Origin: Nakazawaea peltata
Taxonomy: Eukaryota > Ascomycota > Pichiomycetes > Alaninales > Pachysolenaceae
Assembly (NCBI GenBank): GCA_001599355.1
Contig: BCGQ01000005.1
Coordinates: forward strand, 66,222-130,221
Direction of reading: 5' to 3'
Length of the DNA: 64,000 bases
Both the position numbers and the translations under genes were made by a program. Of the stretch, positions 9,973-20,852 are shown piece after piece. Each line of letters starts with the position of its first letter. The stretch's first letter is position 1. The notes under the pieces are model-generated. The model saw only the letters and a list, made by a program, of their open reading frames with translations, did not search any database and was not told the DNA's origin.

Positions 9973-12900
9973 ATGAAGTTCCTGCTGTACTTGAACGACC
10001 ATGTCGTTCCAGAATGGAAAGCACAGTACTTGGACTATAAGTTGGGTAAGAAGAAGCTCAAAAAGATCGCCAGTGAGGCAGCTTCATCTTCACCAATTCT
10101 TGCCAAACCATTCAGATCATCGACTGGTTCTCTTGCTTCGCCTACGAACCTGAGACTGGACTTTCCTGTTGCCAAGATACGACGTGATGGAGTCCATTCA
10201 ACTCCACTGAGCGCCCCTGTGCCCTCTTCGACCAACTCCGGTACTTCCACTGTCCCAAGACAGGGAAAACCCGAGACAAATCCCACTATTGAGGCTACAC
10301 CCGGATCCAATTCGACTACCAATACACCTCTGAATCGTTCTAGACATCTGCAGTCGGTATTTCTGTCATCTCCACTGATCTCAAATGCTAGACGATCATC
10401 GTTAGTTTCATTTCAACTTCCACCTCCAGCCATAAGCCACAAAAGCCCCAATATAAGTACCGAGACCGACCACCATTCTGCATCAGGGTCTACTCCAAAT
10501 GATAAAACTCCACTTTTGGAATCACATGACCCCAAATCCGGCCCCCAAATACCATCTTCACTGTCTAACCAGCATGGTTCCACCGGATATCAAACTGACT
10601 CGTCCATTTCTGCAAATGGCACGCCAGCCACTGGTCCCTCCGGCCCTCCAAGCGCAGGAACGCCTACTTTCAACCCACTTGCTAGACGTAAATCACGTAT
10701 TGAAAGTTTCGTACTGACCGTCAAAGAGATTGCTCTGCCTACAAGCAGTCCAGACTCTCCTGGCTTACAAAATGGCCGTGAACTTGTCCCTGTAGCCGAA
10801 TTTCTGAGAACAGAGTTCATATCTTGGTGTGATCTGGAGTTGCTCAAGGTAGATTCATTCTATAAAGACACCGAGAAACGAACTATGGAGAGATTTTTGG
10901 TCTTACAAGATCAGATTCATCTGTTCAGATTACAAAGACTGAAAAGACATGCCCTCCCACCTACAGCTACAACTTCGGCGATAGATAAATCTTCGGCCCA
11001 AGATGCTTCTGGTACTACAACCGGTATCGAAACTGCCGGAACATCTGTCATTCATAAACTTAAAGCTAAATCTAAACATAAAATATCTAAAGTAAACAAA
11101 TATGACCTCCCGTCATTGCCGTCATTGTACTGGATTTTCGGTAAAGAGAGACAGAAGGAATATTACGACGAGGGTTTCTATAGTGATGAAGAGGAGGAGG
11201 ACGCAGAAGAGGCTTCTCATGATATTCAACATAGTAATGATGTGGACAATGATTCAGATTCGAGTCCTGATCTGAATCTGGATCATCTGCTGCCTCCAAA
11301 ACCTTATCTTCGTAGAAGCGTACACCTGAAACAGTATTCTCCTTCTCCTGAACCACCAGTAGATCCTCTCCAACGGTACCGTGACTACGTTGTCCAGAAG
11401 AAACCCCCTTCTGTGCCTTACTATTTCCTGAGAAGACAATTGAAGACGGCAATGCTCGAGCTTTATCGTTCGGTAGAGCTTCTTAAATCTTATCGTATGT
11501 TAAATCATACTCTGTTCCGTAAGATGATGAAAAAATTCGATAAGACAGTGGCTGCCACCAAACCCGGCTCTTTAAAACACCAGAAAATAGCCCTGGAGTA
11601 CATGGAACGTGTAGAGAACTGTTACTTCTATAAATCCGAGTTGACCGACGACTTAATTAACAAACTTGAAAACCTTTTCCTGGACACTTTCGAGAAAGGA
11701 AACCATAAATCGGCTATCACCAAGTTACGGTCAAGTGAAGTAGTCAAAACTTTCTATAGTGACTTTTTCAAGTCAGGTCTTCTCCTTGGTTTACTGTTTC
11801 CCCTCTTTATAATGGCCGTAACTAAGGGGTTACATGATACCATTCATGGAATCCTTCCTGAAGGTCGGTTCTTACTCCAAATTTGGGCCGGTTTCTTCCT
11901 ATGTAATGTCCTCCTGTTATTATTTGTAGTCAATATGCTGATTTGGACAAGCTATAAGATCAATTACAAGTTTATTTTCGAATTTGATCCGAGAACCTCA
12001 CTTGATTTCAAGCAGTTCCTCTATCTTCCAAGTTTAAGTATGCTGTTGTTATCAATATTTGGTTGGATCAGTTTCGAAAATTTCTGGCCAACAGCTTTGG
12101 CCGGTCGTTACTGGCCATGGTTCTACATCGGTTCAATGCTGCTTATCTTGATTTGTCCATTCAACGTATTCCATTATCATGCTCGTAAATGGTTCTTAAC
12201 ATCATGTTGGAGATTAATTTTGAGTGGATTTTATCCGGTCGAATTCAGAGATTTCTTCTTAGGTGATATCTTCTGTTCTCTTACTTATTCGATTGGTAAT
12301 ATCTCGTTCTTTATTTGTCTCTATGTAACTCATTGGCAAGGTGCTATAAACGGTGGAGACACCAAATGTGGTTCATCTCATTCTAGACTCATGGGATTCT
12401 TCCTGACTCTTCCTAGTATTTGGAGATTTATGCAATGTATAAGACGTTATTCAGACACAGGAGATTGGTTCCCTCATCTTCTGAATTGTCTGAAATATTC
12501 TATATCTTTGCTTTACTATGTCTTCTTGAGTTGTTACCGGATTGACCGTACCACCGACTACCGAGCCATCTTTATAGTCTTTCTGCTGATAAATTCTATA
12601 TATAGTTCTATTTGGGATATTTTTATGGATTGGTCATTGATGCAGCTGGGATCCAAAAAGCGATTCCTTAGAGACGATTTGATCTTCAAAAAATCCGTTT
12701 GGTATTATCTTCTGATGGTTTTCGATGTGGTCATGAGATTCCAGTGGATTTTCTATGCTTTCTTTGCTAAACAGATCCAACAGAGTGCCGTCACCAGTTT
12801 CTGTATTGCTTTACTGGAGATTCTTAGACGTTTTGTATGGGTGTTCTTCAGACTTGAAAATGAGCATTGTACGAATGTTCATCTTTTCAGAGCTTCCAGA

Positions 12901-13383
12901 GAGACACCTTTGCCATATGCTGTTGATAAGACGATGATTCTGAAACAAATGGAAGATTATCTTATGACAATGTGGCAATTAGAGGCTAATTCGCCAATTC
13001 TGCAGTACCAACAAAGACAGCTGCAGGTACTGCAGATGACACCAGCCACAGTTCTGACTTTAGGCACAGCGCAAACTGGCAGCCATTTAAGTGGAAGAAC
13101 TGGCTTGGATGTCGAAGCATTTGCCGGCTCAGACTTGGGACCTACAGAGATTAGTCAAGCACCTCCTGCAGAAGGATCTATACCTGTCCAAGGAGTTGGA
13201 AGAAGAGGCACAATTCTCTCAGACAGCTTGGCCAAGTTCTCCAAAGCCTTAAATAGTGCGCATATCAAAGATTTCCAGAGGAGAAAGACTAATCCGGATG
13301 AGGCCTTTGCTAAAGGGGAGGTTGATAGTGATGAAGAGGAGGAAGAGGAAGAAGAAGAGGATGGAGATCCTCTTACTCATTAG
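9973..13383 (+). CDS. SYG1: SPX-EXS membrane protein SYG1 (XPR1-type phosphate exporter family)
   Basis: 1136 residues. The SPX domain starts at MKFLLYLNDHVVPEWKAQYL and is interrupted by a long Ser/Thr/Pro-rich low-complexity stretch (about 45-240); conserved SPX helices resume around 260-310 and 480-600, with acidic inserts between. The EXS domain (about 640-1000) is hydrophobic and contains conserved RRYSDTGDWFPHLLN and RRFVWVFFRLENEH. SPX domains sense inositol pyrophosphates, and the animal homologue XPR1 exports phosphate; yeast Syg1 is its orthologue and was found through G-protein signalling suppression. It is longer than S. cerevisiae Syg1 (about 900) because of the inserts. The tail ends in a Glu run. 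The start is the first ATG and gives the canonical SPX N-terminus. Confidence 0.93.
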   Translation: MKFLLYLNDHVVPEWKAQYLDYKLGKKKLKKIASEAASSSPILAKPFRSSTGSLASPTNLRLDFPVAKIRRDGVHSTPLSAPVPSSTNSGTSTVPRQGKPETNPTIEATPGSNSTTNTPLNRSRHLQSVFLSSPLISNARRSSLVSFQLPPPAISHKSPNISTETDHHSASGSTPNDKTPLLESHDPKSGPQIPSSLSNQHGSTGYQTDSSISANGTPATGPSGPPSAGTPTFNPLARRKSRIESFVLTVKEIALPTSSPDSPGLQNGRELVPVAEFLRTEFISWCDLELLKVDSFYKDTEKRTMERFLVLQDQIHLFRLQRLKRHALPPTATTSAIDKSSAQDASGTTTGIETAGTSVIHKLKAKSKHKISKVNKYDLPSLPSLYWIFGKERQKEYYDEGFYSDEEEEDAEEASHDIQHSNDVDNDSDSSPDLNLDHLLPPKPYLRRSVHLKQYSPSPEPPVDPLQRYRDYVVQKKPPSVPYYFLRRQLKTAMLELYRSVELLKSYRMLNHTLFRKMMKKFDKTVAATKPGSLKHQKIALEYMERVENCYFYKSELTDDLINKLENLFLDTFEKGNHKSAITKLRSSEVVKTFYSDFFKSGLLLGLLFPLFIMAVTKGLHDTIHGILPEGRFLLQIWAGFFLCNVLLLLFVVNMLIWTSYKINYKFIFEFDPRTSLDFKQFLYLPSLSMLLLSIFGWISFENFWPTALAGRYWPWFYIGSMLLILICPFNVFHYHARKWFLTSCWRLILSGFYPVEFRDFFLGDIFCSLTYSIGNISFFICLYVTHWQGAINGGDTKCGSSHSRLMGFFLTLPSIWRFMQCIRRYSDTGDWFPHLLNCLKYSISLLYYVFLSCYRIDRTTDYRAIFIVFLLINSIYSSIWDIFMDWSLMQLGSKKRFLRDDLIFKKSVWYYLLMVFDVVMRFQWIFYAFFAKQIQQSAVTSFCIALLEILRRFVWVFFRLENEHCTNVHLFRASRETPLPYAVDKTMILKQMEDYLMTMWQLEANSPILQYQQRQLQVLQMTPATVLTLGTAQTGSHLSGRTGLDVEAFAGSDLGPTEISQAPPAEGSIPVQGVGRRGTILSDSLAKFSKALNSAHIKDFQRRKTNPDEAFAKGEVDSDEEEEEEEEEDGDPLTH

Positions 13384-14256
13384 ATATGTATAATAATTCA
13401 GTCTATTATTTATATTAAATTGTACTGAGATATTGGTTGTTACTGAGACGAGGGTTGTATTCAGGTTAGGACTGGTGAAAAGAGGGAAAAGTAAGCGAGG
13501 GATCATTAAGAAATAGAAATAATAAGGTAAATGCAAGCGAAGGCATATGGGGCTCACAAACACAAAAGAAGGAAAGAAAAAACGCTTGAAAATTTATTTG
13601 AAAAGGAATCGAGTCAAAAAGGGGGTTTGTTAATCAATAGGGGAGTCATGGGGAACGGTTGAAGAGGGGTGCGATGCAATCTGACCCCATCTGCTCTTTC
13701 TTCTTATCACTTCTTCATTTACTATCAATATTATGTGTCTTTCTTATCCCATCGATCATCTACTCCACTCAATTCAATCTAAACTATCCTCTTCCTCACT
13801 TTTAAATTCACACTATATAATAAATATATCCAATCGCATTTATAATTCTCAGCAAACATGACCAAATCACAACATATCCATCCTGTTCATCCCCAATCAT
13901 TTACATAACAAATGTCTATTACACCTTCATAGTACACTCCAATATCATAAATCTCCCCTACCTCAATTCCCCACCTACTGTCTCTCCCCATCCGAGCTCA
14001 GCACCTCCTTCCTCACCTCCCCCACCTAACCCCTTTTCATTCAGCAATTTATCAAAATTAATTCTCCTACTATTGGAACTATGCGTAGAATATTTCTGCT
14101 GTCGGGTACTTCCCGATACGACAATCGCTCATATTACCCGATTAGGACTGATGCCGATCGGTAAATACTGATAAGAAAGACCGAGGTTGCAGTTGTGGGG
14201 TCTATATATATCTAACCGCCGTAGCCAAGAACTGAGTATTCTGACAAAATTCAACG
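13384..14256. other. intergenic, SYG1 3' flank and promoter of the cytochrome b2-like gene
   Basis: 870 bp. The right half is C/T-rich on the sense strand and has a CCAAT (about 13828). At 14103-14115 there is CGG-N7-CCG (within GTCGGGTACTTCCCGAT), an inverted triplet pair typical of a Zn2Cys6 dimer site, about 145 bp before the ATG. A TATATATA sequence near 14204 is a likely TATA box. No gene is seen. Confidence 0.45.
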
Positions 14257-16095
14257 ATGTTTCGCAACTTTGTTAGGTTGAATACCCAATTGCGGACAAA
14301 CAGACTATCAGTCTCCTCTATTAGAAGGCTGAGCACTTCTTCAGGCAGTGGAAGAGCCACGCCTGGCTTGAAAGCCTTGTTATTGGCAGTTCCATTAGCA
14401 TGTACCGTATACATTGTGGTTGACCAGAGTCATATGAAGCCGATTAAGTTGGATCTGTTTCTGCAGCTGCCAACAGGAGCAACAGCTGCCCTTCAATCTC
14501 TGGGTATAAACAAGATCAGGCCAGATGAGCTTCTGAAGCACAATAAGAAGACCGATTTATGGGTTGTCATTCACGGGAAAGTGTACGATTTGACCGAGTT
14601 TATCAAACGTCATCCTGGAGGAGTGGCTGTGATCATGAAATACGCCGGCAGAGATGCCACTCCTATGTTCTCACAGATCCATTCCGAGGATATCATTGAG
14701 ATGATGTTACCACCAGAATATTGTATTGGGGTCTTAGAAGGGAAGTTGAAGACCGAGGAGAAACCGAAGAAAAAGACCAAGACCAGAGAGACAGTTAGAG
14801 TAGACAGATTGAATACTGAAACCGAAGCAGAGACCGCATTCCAAGGATTCTCATTCCAACTGGAGTCCTCCAAGAAAGATCTCACCGAAAAAACCACTCT
14901 CATTGAAGACTCCAAAACTTATAAACCACCAGTGCACCATCTCTTCAGTATATCAGATTTTGAGGCCGTAGCTAAACATTTACTTGACCAAGGTCTCTAC
15001 TCATACTTTGCAACTGGATCCGATGACGAAATCACTCTCCGTAATAACCACTATGCTTATCAACGAGTCTTCTTCAAACCAAGAGTCCTCACTGACACAA
15101 AAACTATAGATCTCAGCACCACCTTTGCTGGCCACAAAGTAGAGCTTCCTTTCTATGTTACAGCATATGCAGGATCGGGAATGCTGGACCCTGCTCCTGA
15201 TGGTGCTGAATTACTGCTTGCCAGAGCAGCTAAGAAATACAAGCTTATGCAAATGATCCCAATGATGTCTTCTAAGAAATTATCAGACGTAGTTGAAGCT
15301 GTCGATAATGAGACCCCTCAGATGTGCCAATTACATTTCGAATCCGAGTACGATTATCAAAACCTGCTCAGATCCATCAGTAGATTGTGCAAGTACGATA
15401 ACGTGAAACTGATCTTGATCAATGCCGATCTCGCAGCTGAAAGTAACAGAGAGAAGGATTTCAAAATGAGGAAATGGACTCAAAGCGACGAATTCACAGA
15501 ATTATCTAACCCCGACAACATCTACCCAACTGTCAGTTGGGATGACTTGCTCAAATACAAAAACCATTCCACTAAACCAATCATCATTAAAGGTGTTCAA
15601 CATCCAGATGATATTGTGAAACTGTTCCAATTAGGCTTTGCCGGAGTCGTCATCTCTAACCATGGAGGACGTCAATTGGACTACTCTGGACTGCCATTGG
15701 AAATTTTACTGAGTACATATCCTATTTTAAGTCAACAACCAGGTTATGATAAGTCCAAATTCGATATTATGGTCGATGGAGGTGTCCGTCGTGGCTCCGA
15801 TATCATCAAACTGTTAGCTTTGGGGGCTACCGGTGTCGGAATGGGAAGACCTTTCCTGTACCTGCTTCTGGGTTACGGTGAAGAGGGAGCTATGCATTTA
15901 TGCTCATTAATAAAACAAGAACTAGATAGAGATATGAGATTATTGGGATGTAATGATGTCAAGAAATTGAATCCTCAATATGTTGATGCTTCTGGATTGT
16001 TTCAAAGATTTGGTAGTAGAGACGTTGTATATGATGGGACTTACATGGGAATTTCACATCCTAAGTTTAGAGAAGTTTCATTAATTGATAACTAG
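14257..16095 (+). CDS. cytochrome b2-like FMN/heme dehydrogenase, altered active site
   Basis: 612 residues with CYB2 architecture. A mitochondrial presequence (1-35) and hydrophobic sorting segment (37-56) suggest the intermembrane space. A cytochrome b5 domain (about 85-165) carries both heme ligands, H119 in RHPGG and H142 in SQIHSED. The FMN/alpha-hydroxyacid domain (about 228-600) keeps K445, D391, R399, H469 and R472 (SNHGGRQLD). By hand alignment two substrate-site tyrosines of S. cerevisiae Cyb2 are changed: Y143 corresponds to F251 and Y254 to H360; the FMN-contact strand also differs (VTAYAG rather than VSATAL). It may therefore oxidise something other than L-lactate, or be a divergent paralogue, so I give no symbol. 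Closest named relative: L-lactate dehydrogenase (cytochrome), CYB2. Confidence 0.85.
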   Translation: MFRNFVRLNTQLRTNRLSVSSIRRLSTSSGSGRATPGLKALLLAVPLACTVYIVVDQSHMKPIKLDLFLQLPTGATAALQSLGINKIRPDELLKHNKKTDLWVVIHGKVYDLTEFIKRHPGGVAVIMKYAGRDATPMFSQIHSEDIIEMMLPPEYCIGVLEGKLKTEEKPKKKTKTRETVRVDRLNTETEAETAFQGFSFQLESSKKDLTEKTTLIEDSKTYKPPVHHLFSISDFEAVAKHLLDQGLYSYFATGSDDEITLRNNHYAYQRVFFKPRVLTDTKTIDLSTTFAGHKVELPFYVTAYAGSGMLDPAPDGAELLLARAAKKYKLMQMIPMMSSKKLSDVVEAVDNETPQMCQLHFESEYDYQNLLRSISRLCKYDNVKLILINADLAAESNREKDFKMRKWTQSDEFTELSNPDNIYPTVSWDDLLKYKNHSTKPIIIKGVQHPDDIVKLFQLGFAGVVISNHGGRQLDYSGLPLEILLSTYPILSQQPGYDKSKFDIMVDGGVRRGSDIIKLLALGATGVGMGRPFLYLLLGYGEEGAMHLCSLIKQELDRDMRLLGCNDVKKLNPQYVDASGLFQRFGSRDVVYDGTYMGISHPKFREVSLIDN

Positions 16096-16475
16096 CAATA
16101 AATATAGCTTATTATAAAGTTTATTAATGAGTAAATGACTAACTACATGACTACCCCATCGACTGTAAATGAATAAATCACTATTTTAGGGAAGACTTAG
16201 GGGGTTATATTACGTAAGCAACCTAATTAGGAAATATTAGTGGGGAATGACTTTAAGTCAAACAATTAATTATCCCACTTAGGCAATTTGGTTATACACG
16301 ACTTACCACCGATCCCTCAAGGTATCCCTAAATCACCTACTACTCTTAACCGTAAGCTCGATTAAGATTTATATGAAGATCTCTCTACAAACTCTACCAC
16401 CTACCAATCACTACAACCTCTTAGTTAACTCTATCAATTATTATATGCAAAATCTCATCTACACTCTACTTACCA
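16096..16475. other. convergent intergenic region with a GTCGTGTA module
   Basis: 380 bp between two 3' ends. On the minus strand it reads GTCGTGTATAACCAAAT (from 16302), then CCTAATTAGG and GCTTACGTAA (16219-16210); the same components in the same order occur near 50519. A 13-bp palindrome TGACTTTAAGTCA lies at 16248-16260. Confidence 0.5.
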
Positions 16476-19400
16476 CTAAATCTGCTGAACCTTCGCATAA
16501 TTAGGCGGATTCAACCGACGATGAATACTCTTCAGTAACCATACCGGGAATAATGAAACCGATATAATGACAAGAATTTGCCAAAAGAAACTAACAGAAT
16601 AAACATAATCCAAATCATAATACTCACTTAAAAATGGAACAGATCCAAGATACAGAACCCAAGTGATAACTTCACTCAGAATCATGGTCTTGGTCCATGT
16701 GTTAACTTCCAATACAACCATGATCAATTCATTGAAAATTAACAGTGAGAATGAAATGGCTACCATCTTGGTGAAATTTACATCATTAGCAGCAAGACCA
16801 GCAGTAAAGAATTGAGAGAAAATCTGAATCACGATCCCTTGGAAAAGAGATACCAAACACCAGATACAGAATGTCTTATATGAAAGTGATTTGCCCATAG
16901 TAAGTTCACGATATAATTCCGGATACAAATTCAGAAGTCCTTCATTGACATCTGTATCGAAAACTAACGAAAAGACAGGTGCCATAGTATATACAGTGGC
17001 ATAACCAACCATTAACCAGCCTTGGTACAACAGCAAAGGTTCAAAAGAGGACGAAATCGCATACACCAGCTGGCAGACACTGATAATCAAACCTCTATGA
17101 ATAACAAACTGCAGTAATTTGGCACTACGTTTATACGAATTACGACCATGCCAAAGCAATAATTTAGTCAAATGACAGAACTGAGTGATGGAGAAGTCCA
17201 GCAGCAACGACAGTTGTTTACCCTCTTTACCTACAATACCAACACCTACGTCGGCACATTGAATCATACTGACATCATTACCTCCATCACCAATACAACA
17301 AACTCTTTTACCAGTCAGTTCTCTGATCAATAACAGGACATCCAGCTTTTGTTGAGGCGAACAACGACATGCAATAACGGCTGGTAAATGAACTACAATA
17401 TCAAAGAATTCCTGTTTATAATGATGAAGGTAAAGACCTAAAGACTCACCGTCGATCAATAACAGAGCGTTACGATTCATTTTCAAGAACTCAACCAGCA
17501 GCATTGCTGTCTCAGGGTTATTAAGTTTAGTCACCGTATGAACATATTGACCTCTAGTGATCAATTTCAGACTAACACTAACACAACGAGCAGTCTCAAC
17601 TTTATCACCAGTCAACATCCAAATCTTGACACCAGCATTACGAAGTAATTCGATCGATGAGTTGACATCTTTCTGTAATTTATCTTCAACTCCAGTGAGA
17701 CCCAATAACTCCAAATCTTTCTCCAAATATTCACCTACAACTTGAGCCATCAACGAGTCTCTGTCAACCATCGACATGGACAGCAGTTTGAAAGCTTCTA
17801 CAAACAGTGAATATCCTTCTTTACTCAACTTCTTCCGTCCAATAACCAATGTACGTAATCCTTCACGCAGCATATTACCTGTCTCTTCTTCAAGCCAGTC
17901 ATTTTGTTCCACAATCGAGATCATCACAGTGTCGGCTCCCTTCTGTAAGAACCAAAGTTCATCTTTCAGCACATCACGTACAATGATACCCATACGTTTG
18001 GAATCGGAATTGAAGGGGAACACATTCAAAATATCATACTCCTGATGCTGTCCAGACAGTTCATGCATCAATGTCAACTTGGTACGGTCTCTCTTAAATA
18101 ATGATAATCCTACACTCTCGGTGAACTTAACAATAGCCACTTCATCTGGTGACAGCAGCTGATAAGTCAATTCTCCATCCTCAAAAGTAGGTGTGACATT
18201 ATGACAAATCAGTAAAGTACTCACCAAATCACGGATTCGGCCACCGATATCTTTTCTAGTAGCAGTCTTTGGTCTTTGTTTCCCGTTACCAAACATATCT
18301 CTGACGTAATCGGTGACTAAATCCATAGTATCTCCAGCATACGATATGGAACCAAGATGTAATTTCTTTAATTCCATATCGTTCTGTGTCAAGGTACCGG
18401 TCTTATCACTTAAAAGGTACTCGATTCTACCCAAATCTTCAGGTATAGTACTGGTTCTCACTACGGTCTCCGGGATTGTGGTGTCGTGTTCAATTTGATA
18501 CAGATAAACGGACTTTCCCAAATCCAAATTCACACGTAAAGATACCGGGATAATCGTAGAGAACAAAATTAAGAATCTCATGATATCAACATACCAATCA
18601 TCTCTGAACTCATTGACCAGAACAAGACAAATACTCAACAAAAACACACAAACACATAAGATTTTCGAGAGAGAGTTGATCTCCAACTCGAGTAACCCAG
18701 TTTTTACACCAGCTTTAGTGGTATTCATCAGCTGTCTAGTATCAGTACCAGTATATACGACAAGTCCTATCAGAGAACCCGAGGCAAGTACAGTATTGGC
18801 CCAAAGAGTGTTATCTACAGACAAAGCAGCTGAACCGTTGGTTCCATCGATGCTCAATTTACCCAAAAACTTGTGGATATCCTTAGAAGGACCACCCACA
18901 GTGACTACACATCTCTCTAAATCATCCAAAGACAAGCCTTGAGTGACGGGACAGGCCAAACGTAACTTCCAGTCGGTTTCACCATCCAATTGGTCCGTCT
19001 TGATAAACGACTCACCGTTCAGCTCACTCGACTGAAGTAATACCATATCCAGAGGGATTCGAGTGTCTTTATATACACGGACCAAATCTCCCACCTTCAA
19101 ATTCTTACTCATTACTGTGCCATCACGAGACCGAGAATTACTACCAAACAACACCTCATACTTCTCATTGTTCTGTTCACTATCACGACGACGTCTTTGA
19201 ATGTCGTCTAACAGCTCTTTAGACATAGTCACACATAACACAAATGACAACGGAACTATATATGAAGAGAGATACCCAATACGAAGTTGGGGAATCAGCT
19301 GAGAGAGCAGTACTAATAAGAAATACAAGTTGAAGAAGAACTTGAACTGCTCGTAAAGAATGATAGGGATGAAAGTGAAGGCATTGTATTTAGCATTGGA

Positions 19401-20045
19401 AATGGCATTGGAAACATAGGGCGTTGACCGTCTACTTGACTCACCGGCATAGATCGTACGATCAACAAATCTCGATCCAGACTCAGGCCCAGACCCTCCC
19501 CGACCATCACCACTATCACCTCTCTCATCCAATGGTAATTGAATCCTCTTATTCAGTACATCATTATTAGTAGTTGTTATTTGGTTAAGAGAGGACTTAA
19601 AGGTATTCCAAAAGCTATTAGACGGAGTCATTCCTACTGGGGTAGTTAAGGCACTAGCACTTGTTCTTCCGTCCCTCACTACCTCCCCTAAACTATCCAT
19701 ACTGTCTCTATCACTATCCGCAAACGGATTAAGAAGCCCCTCTTGATCCTCGTCATTCCTCATCGCATGTAAAGGTATATTCCCAGTACTACTATTATTA
19801 CTTGGATTAGTATGATAAAACACCGAGTTGATATTGTCTTGGTTGATATTCTCAATAGCAACGTCTAAATTGTTATCGAAACTCTCGTCAAAGATATGAC
19901 TTAGACTAGCCGCCCTGGAATTAGCGCTTGAGTTCGTGTTGGAATTGTCACTACCAAAGGAGTTCGGTCCTATCCCGGTCGATTTGCGAGTTGATGTCGA
20001 ATTGTAATCAGTCCTGAATCCTTTCAGGCCTTTTCCTTGTGACAT
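16476..20045 (-). CDS. NEO1: P4-ATPase phospholipid flippase NEO1
   Basis: 1189 residues from the first in-frame ATG (20045, MSQGKGLKGFRTDYN); further upstream the frame stays open but has no ATG. NEO1 is the essential Golgi/endosome flippase for phosphatidylethanolamine and serine; the human relatives are ATP9A/B. Visible: a disordered polar N-terminus (1-215), FTFIPIILYEQFKFFFNLYF leading into TM1, actuator DGET (354-357), PVSLRV in TM4 (500-505), phosphorylation site DKTGTLTQND from D547, nucleotide-binding residues in the N domain, TGDK, and GDGGNDVSMIQCADVGVGI, then six C-terminal spans. Neo1 works without a Cdc50 subunit. S. cerevisiae Neo1 has about 1150 residues. It is convergent with the cytochrome b2-like gene. 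Confidence 0.95.
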   Translation of the reverse strand: MSQGKGLKGFRTDYNSTSTRKSTGIGPNSFGSDNSNTNSSANSRAASLSHIFDESFDNNLDVAIENINQDNINSVFYHTNPSNNSSTGNIPLHAMRNDEDQEGLLNPFADSDRDSMDSLGEVVRDGRTSASALTTPVGMTPSNSFWNTFKSSLNQITTTNNDVLNKRIQLPLDERGDSGDGRGGSGPESGSRFVDRTIYAGESSRRSTPYVSNAISNAKYNAFTFIPIILYEQFKFFFNLYFLLVLLSQLIPQLRIGYLSSYIVPLSFVLCVTMSKELLDDIQRRRRDSEQNNEKYEVLFGSNSRSRDGTVMSKNLKVGDLVRVYKDTRIPLDMVLLQSSELNGESFIKTDQLDGETDWKLRLACPVTQGLSLDDLERCVVTVGGPSKDIHKFLGKLSIDGTNGSAALSVDNTLWANTVLASGSLIGLVVYTGTDTRQLMNTTKAGVKTGLLELEINSLSKILCVCVFLLSICLVLVNEFRDDWYVDIMRFLILFSTIIPVSLRVNLDLGKSVYLYQIEHDTTIPETVVRTSTIPEDLGRIEYLLSDKTGTLTQNDMELKKLHLGSISYAGDTMDLVTDYVRDMFGNGKQRPKTATRKDIGGRIRDLVSTLLICHNVTPTFEDGELTYQLLSPDEVAIVKFTESVGLSLFKRDRTKLTLMHELSGQHQEYDILNVFPFNSDSKRMGIIVRDVLKDELWFLQKGADTVMISIVEQNDWLEEETGNMLREGLRTLVIGRKKLSKEGYSLFVEAFKLLSMSMVDRDSLMAQVVGEYLEKDLELLGLTGVEDKLQKDVNSSIELLRNAGVKIWMLTGDKVETARCVSVSLKLITRGQYVHTVTKLNNPETAMLLVEFLKMNRNALLLIDGESLGLYLHHYKQEFFDIVVHLPAVIACRCSPQQKLDVLLLIRELTGKRVCCIGDGGNDVSMIQCADVGVGIVGKEGKQLSLLLDFSITQFCHLTKLLLWHGRNSYKRSAKLLQFVIHRGLIISVCQLVYAISSSFEPLLLYQGWLMVGYATVYTMAPVFSLVFDTDVNEGLLNLYPELYRELTMGKSLSYKTFCIWCLVSLFQGIVIQIFSQFFTAGLAANDVNFTKMVAISFSLLIFNELIMVVLEVNTWTKTMILSEVITWVLYLGSVPFLSEYYDLDYVYSVSFFWQILVIISVSLFPVWLLKSIHRRLNPPNYAKVQQI

Positions 20046-20852
20046 TCGGGCTATCTCGGTTAGGGTGTGGTTTAGTTGAGTTTCAGTTAGGTGAATGTTT
20101 TTTATAGCATGGCCTCTTTGATGTTGGCGCAGAGGGTACTTGCTACGGTATACACGACTAATCGAGCATGTGCGCGCAGAAACGAAAAGGGGTAAAGTAG
20201 GGGAAAAGGGGGGTACGATAAGGGGGTATGGTGGGGGATATGAAGGGGATATGAGGTGGTGATAATTTGGGGGAGGTCGAATAAGGGGCAATAACTAGCT
20301 AACTCCATGGAATAAGAAATTATTTGATCGTCAATTCTCCTAGACCTACAGTAACTACATCTATCTCGTACTCACCCCTTTTACACTTCCTTCTCCACCA
20401 CCCCTTCTCCATTCCCCTATACCCCCTAACCACCCCCCCTAGCTATACCCTTAACCCTACTCCTCAATTAAACATTATCACCTTCTATGAAAATAACCCC
20501 ACGCACAATACCCGCTTTACACAATCCCCACCCAATATTTAATTAACGAAAACTATAAACGAGAACTATAAATGGGTTCTATTCGGGGGCTTATCTGGCG
20601 CAGAGAAAGTGTGCGTATAGAAGGAGAAATAGTGACTGAGAGAGGCAGGGCCACAGTTAAGTGTGAGCCTGAGTATGGCTCCAAGTATGACCCTCACCGA
20701 CTCATACCCTAATAACGCACAAGGCCCTGAACCTCACCCTAACTCAGAAACCGACCCCAGCTCAGAGACCAACCCCGAGACTACTCAAGCCCCACCTCAA
20801 AATCTCAAAACTAATATCCCTACACTCAACCTACTTCAGACTCTCTATTCAT
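20046..20852. other. NEO1 promoter and HIS1 3' flank
   Basis: 807 bp. The plus strand has many G-runs (20190-20290), hence a C-rich sense strand ahead of NEO1, followed by a C-rich plus-strand section (20370-20470). GTCGTGTA occurs on the minus strand (20158-20151), about 110 bp upstream of the NEO1 ATG. A 77-codon plus frame overlapping the HIS1 end lacks an ATG at its start and is not credible. Confidence 0.45.

Noticed and set aside
20046-20291. N-terminal 82-codon extension of the NEO1 frame
   Set aside because: No ATG in it, proline/leucine-rich translation of a C-rich promoter, and the ATG at 20045 gives family-like length.
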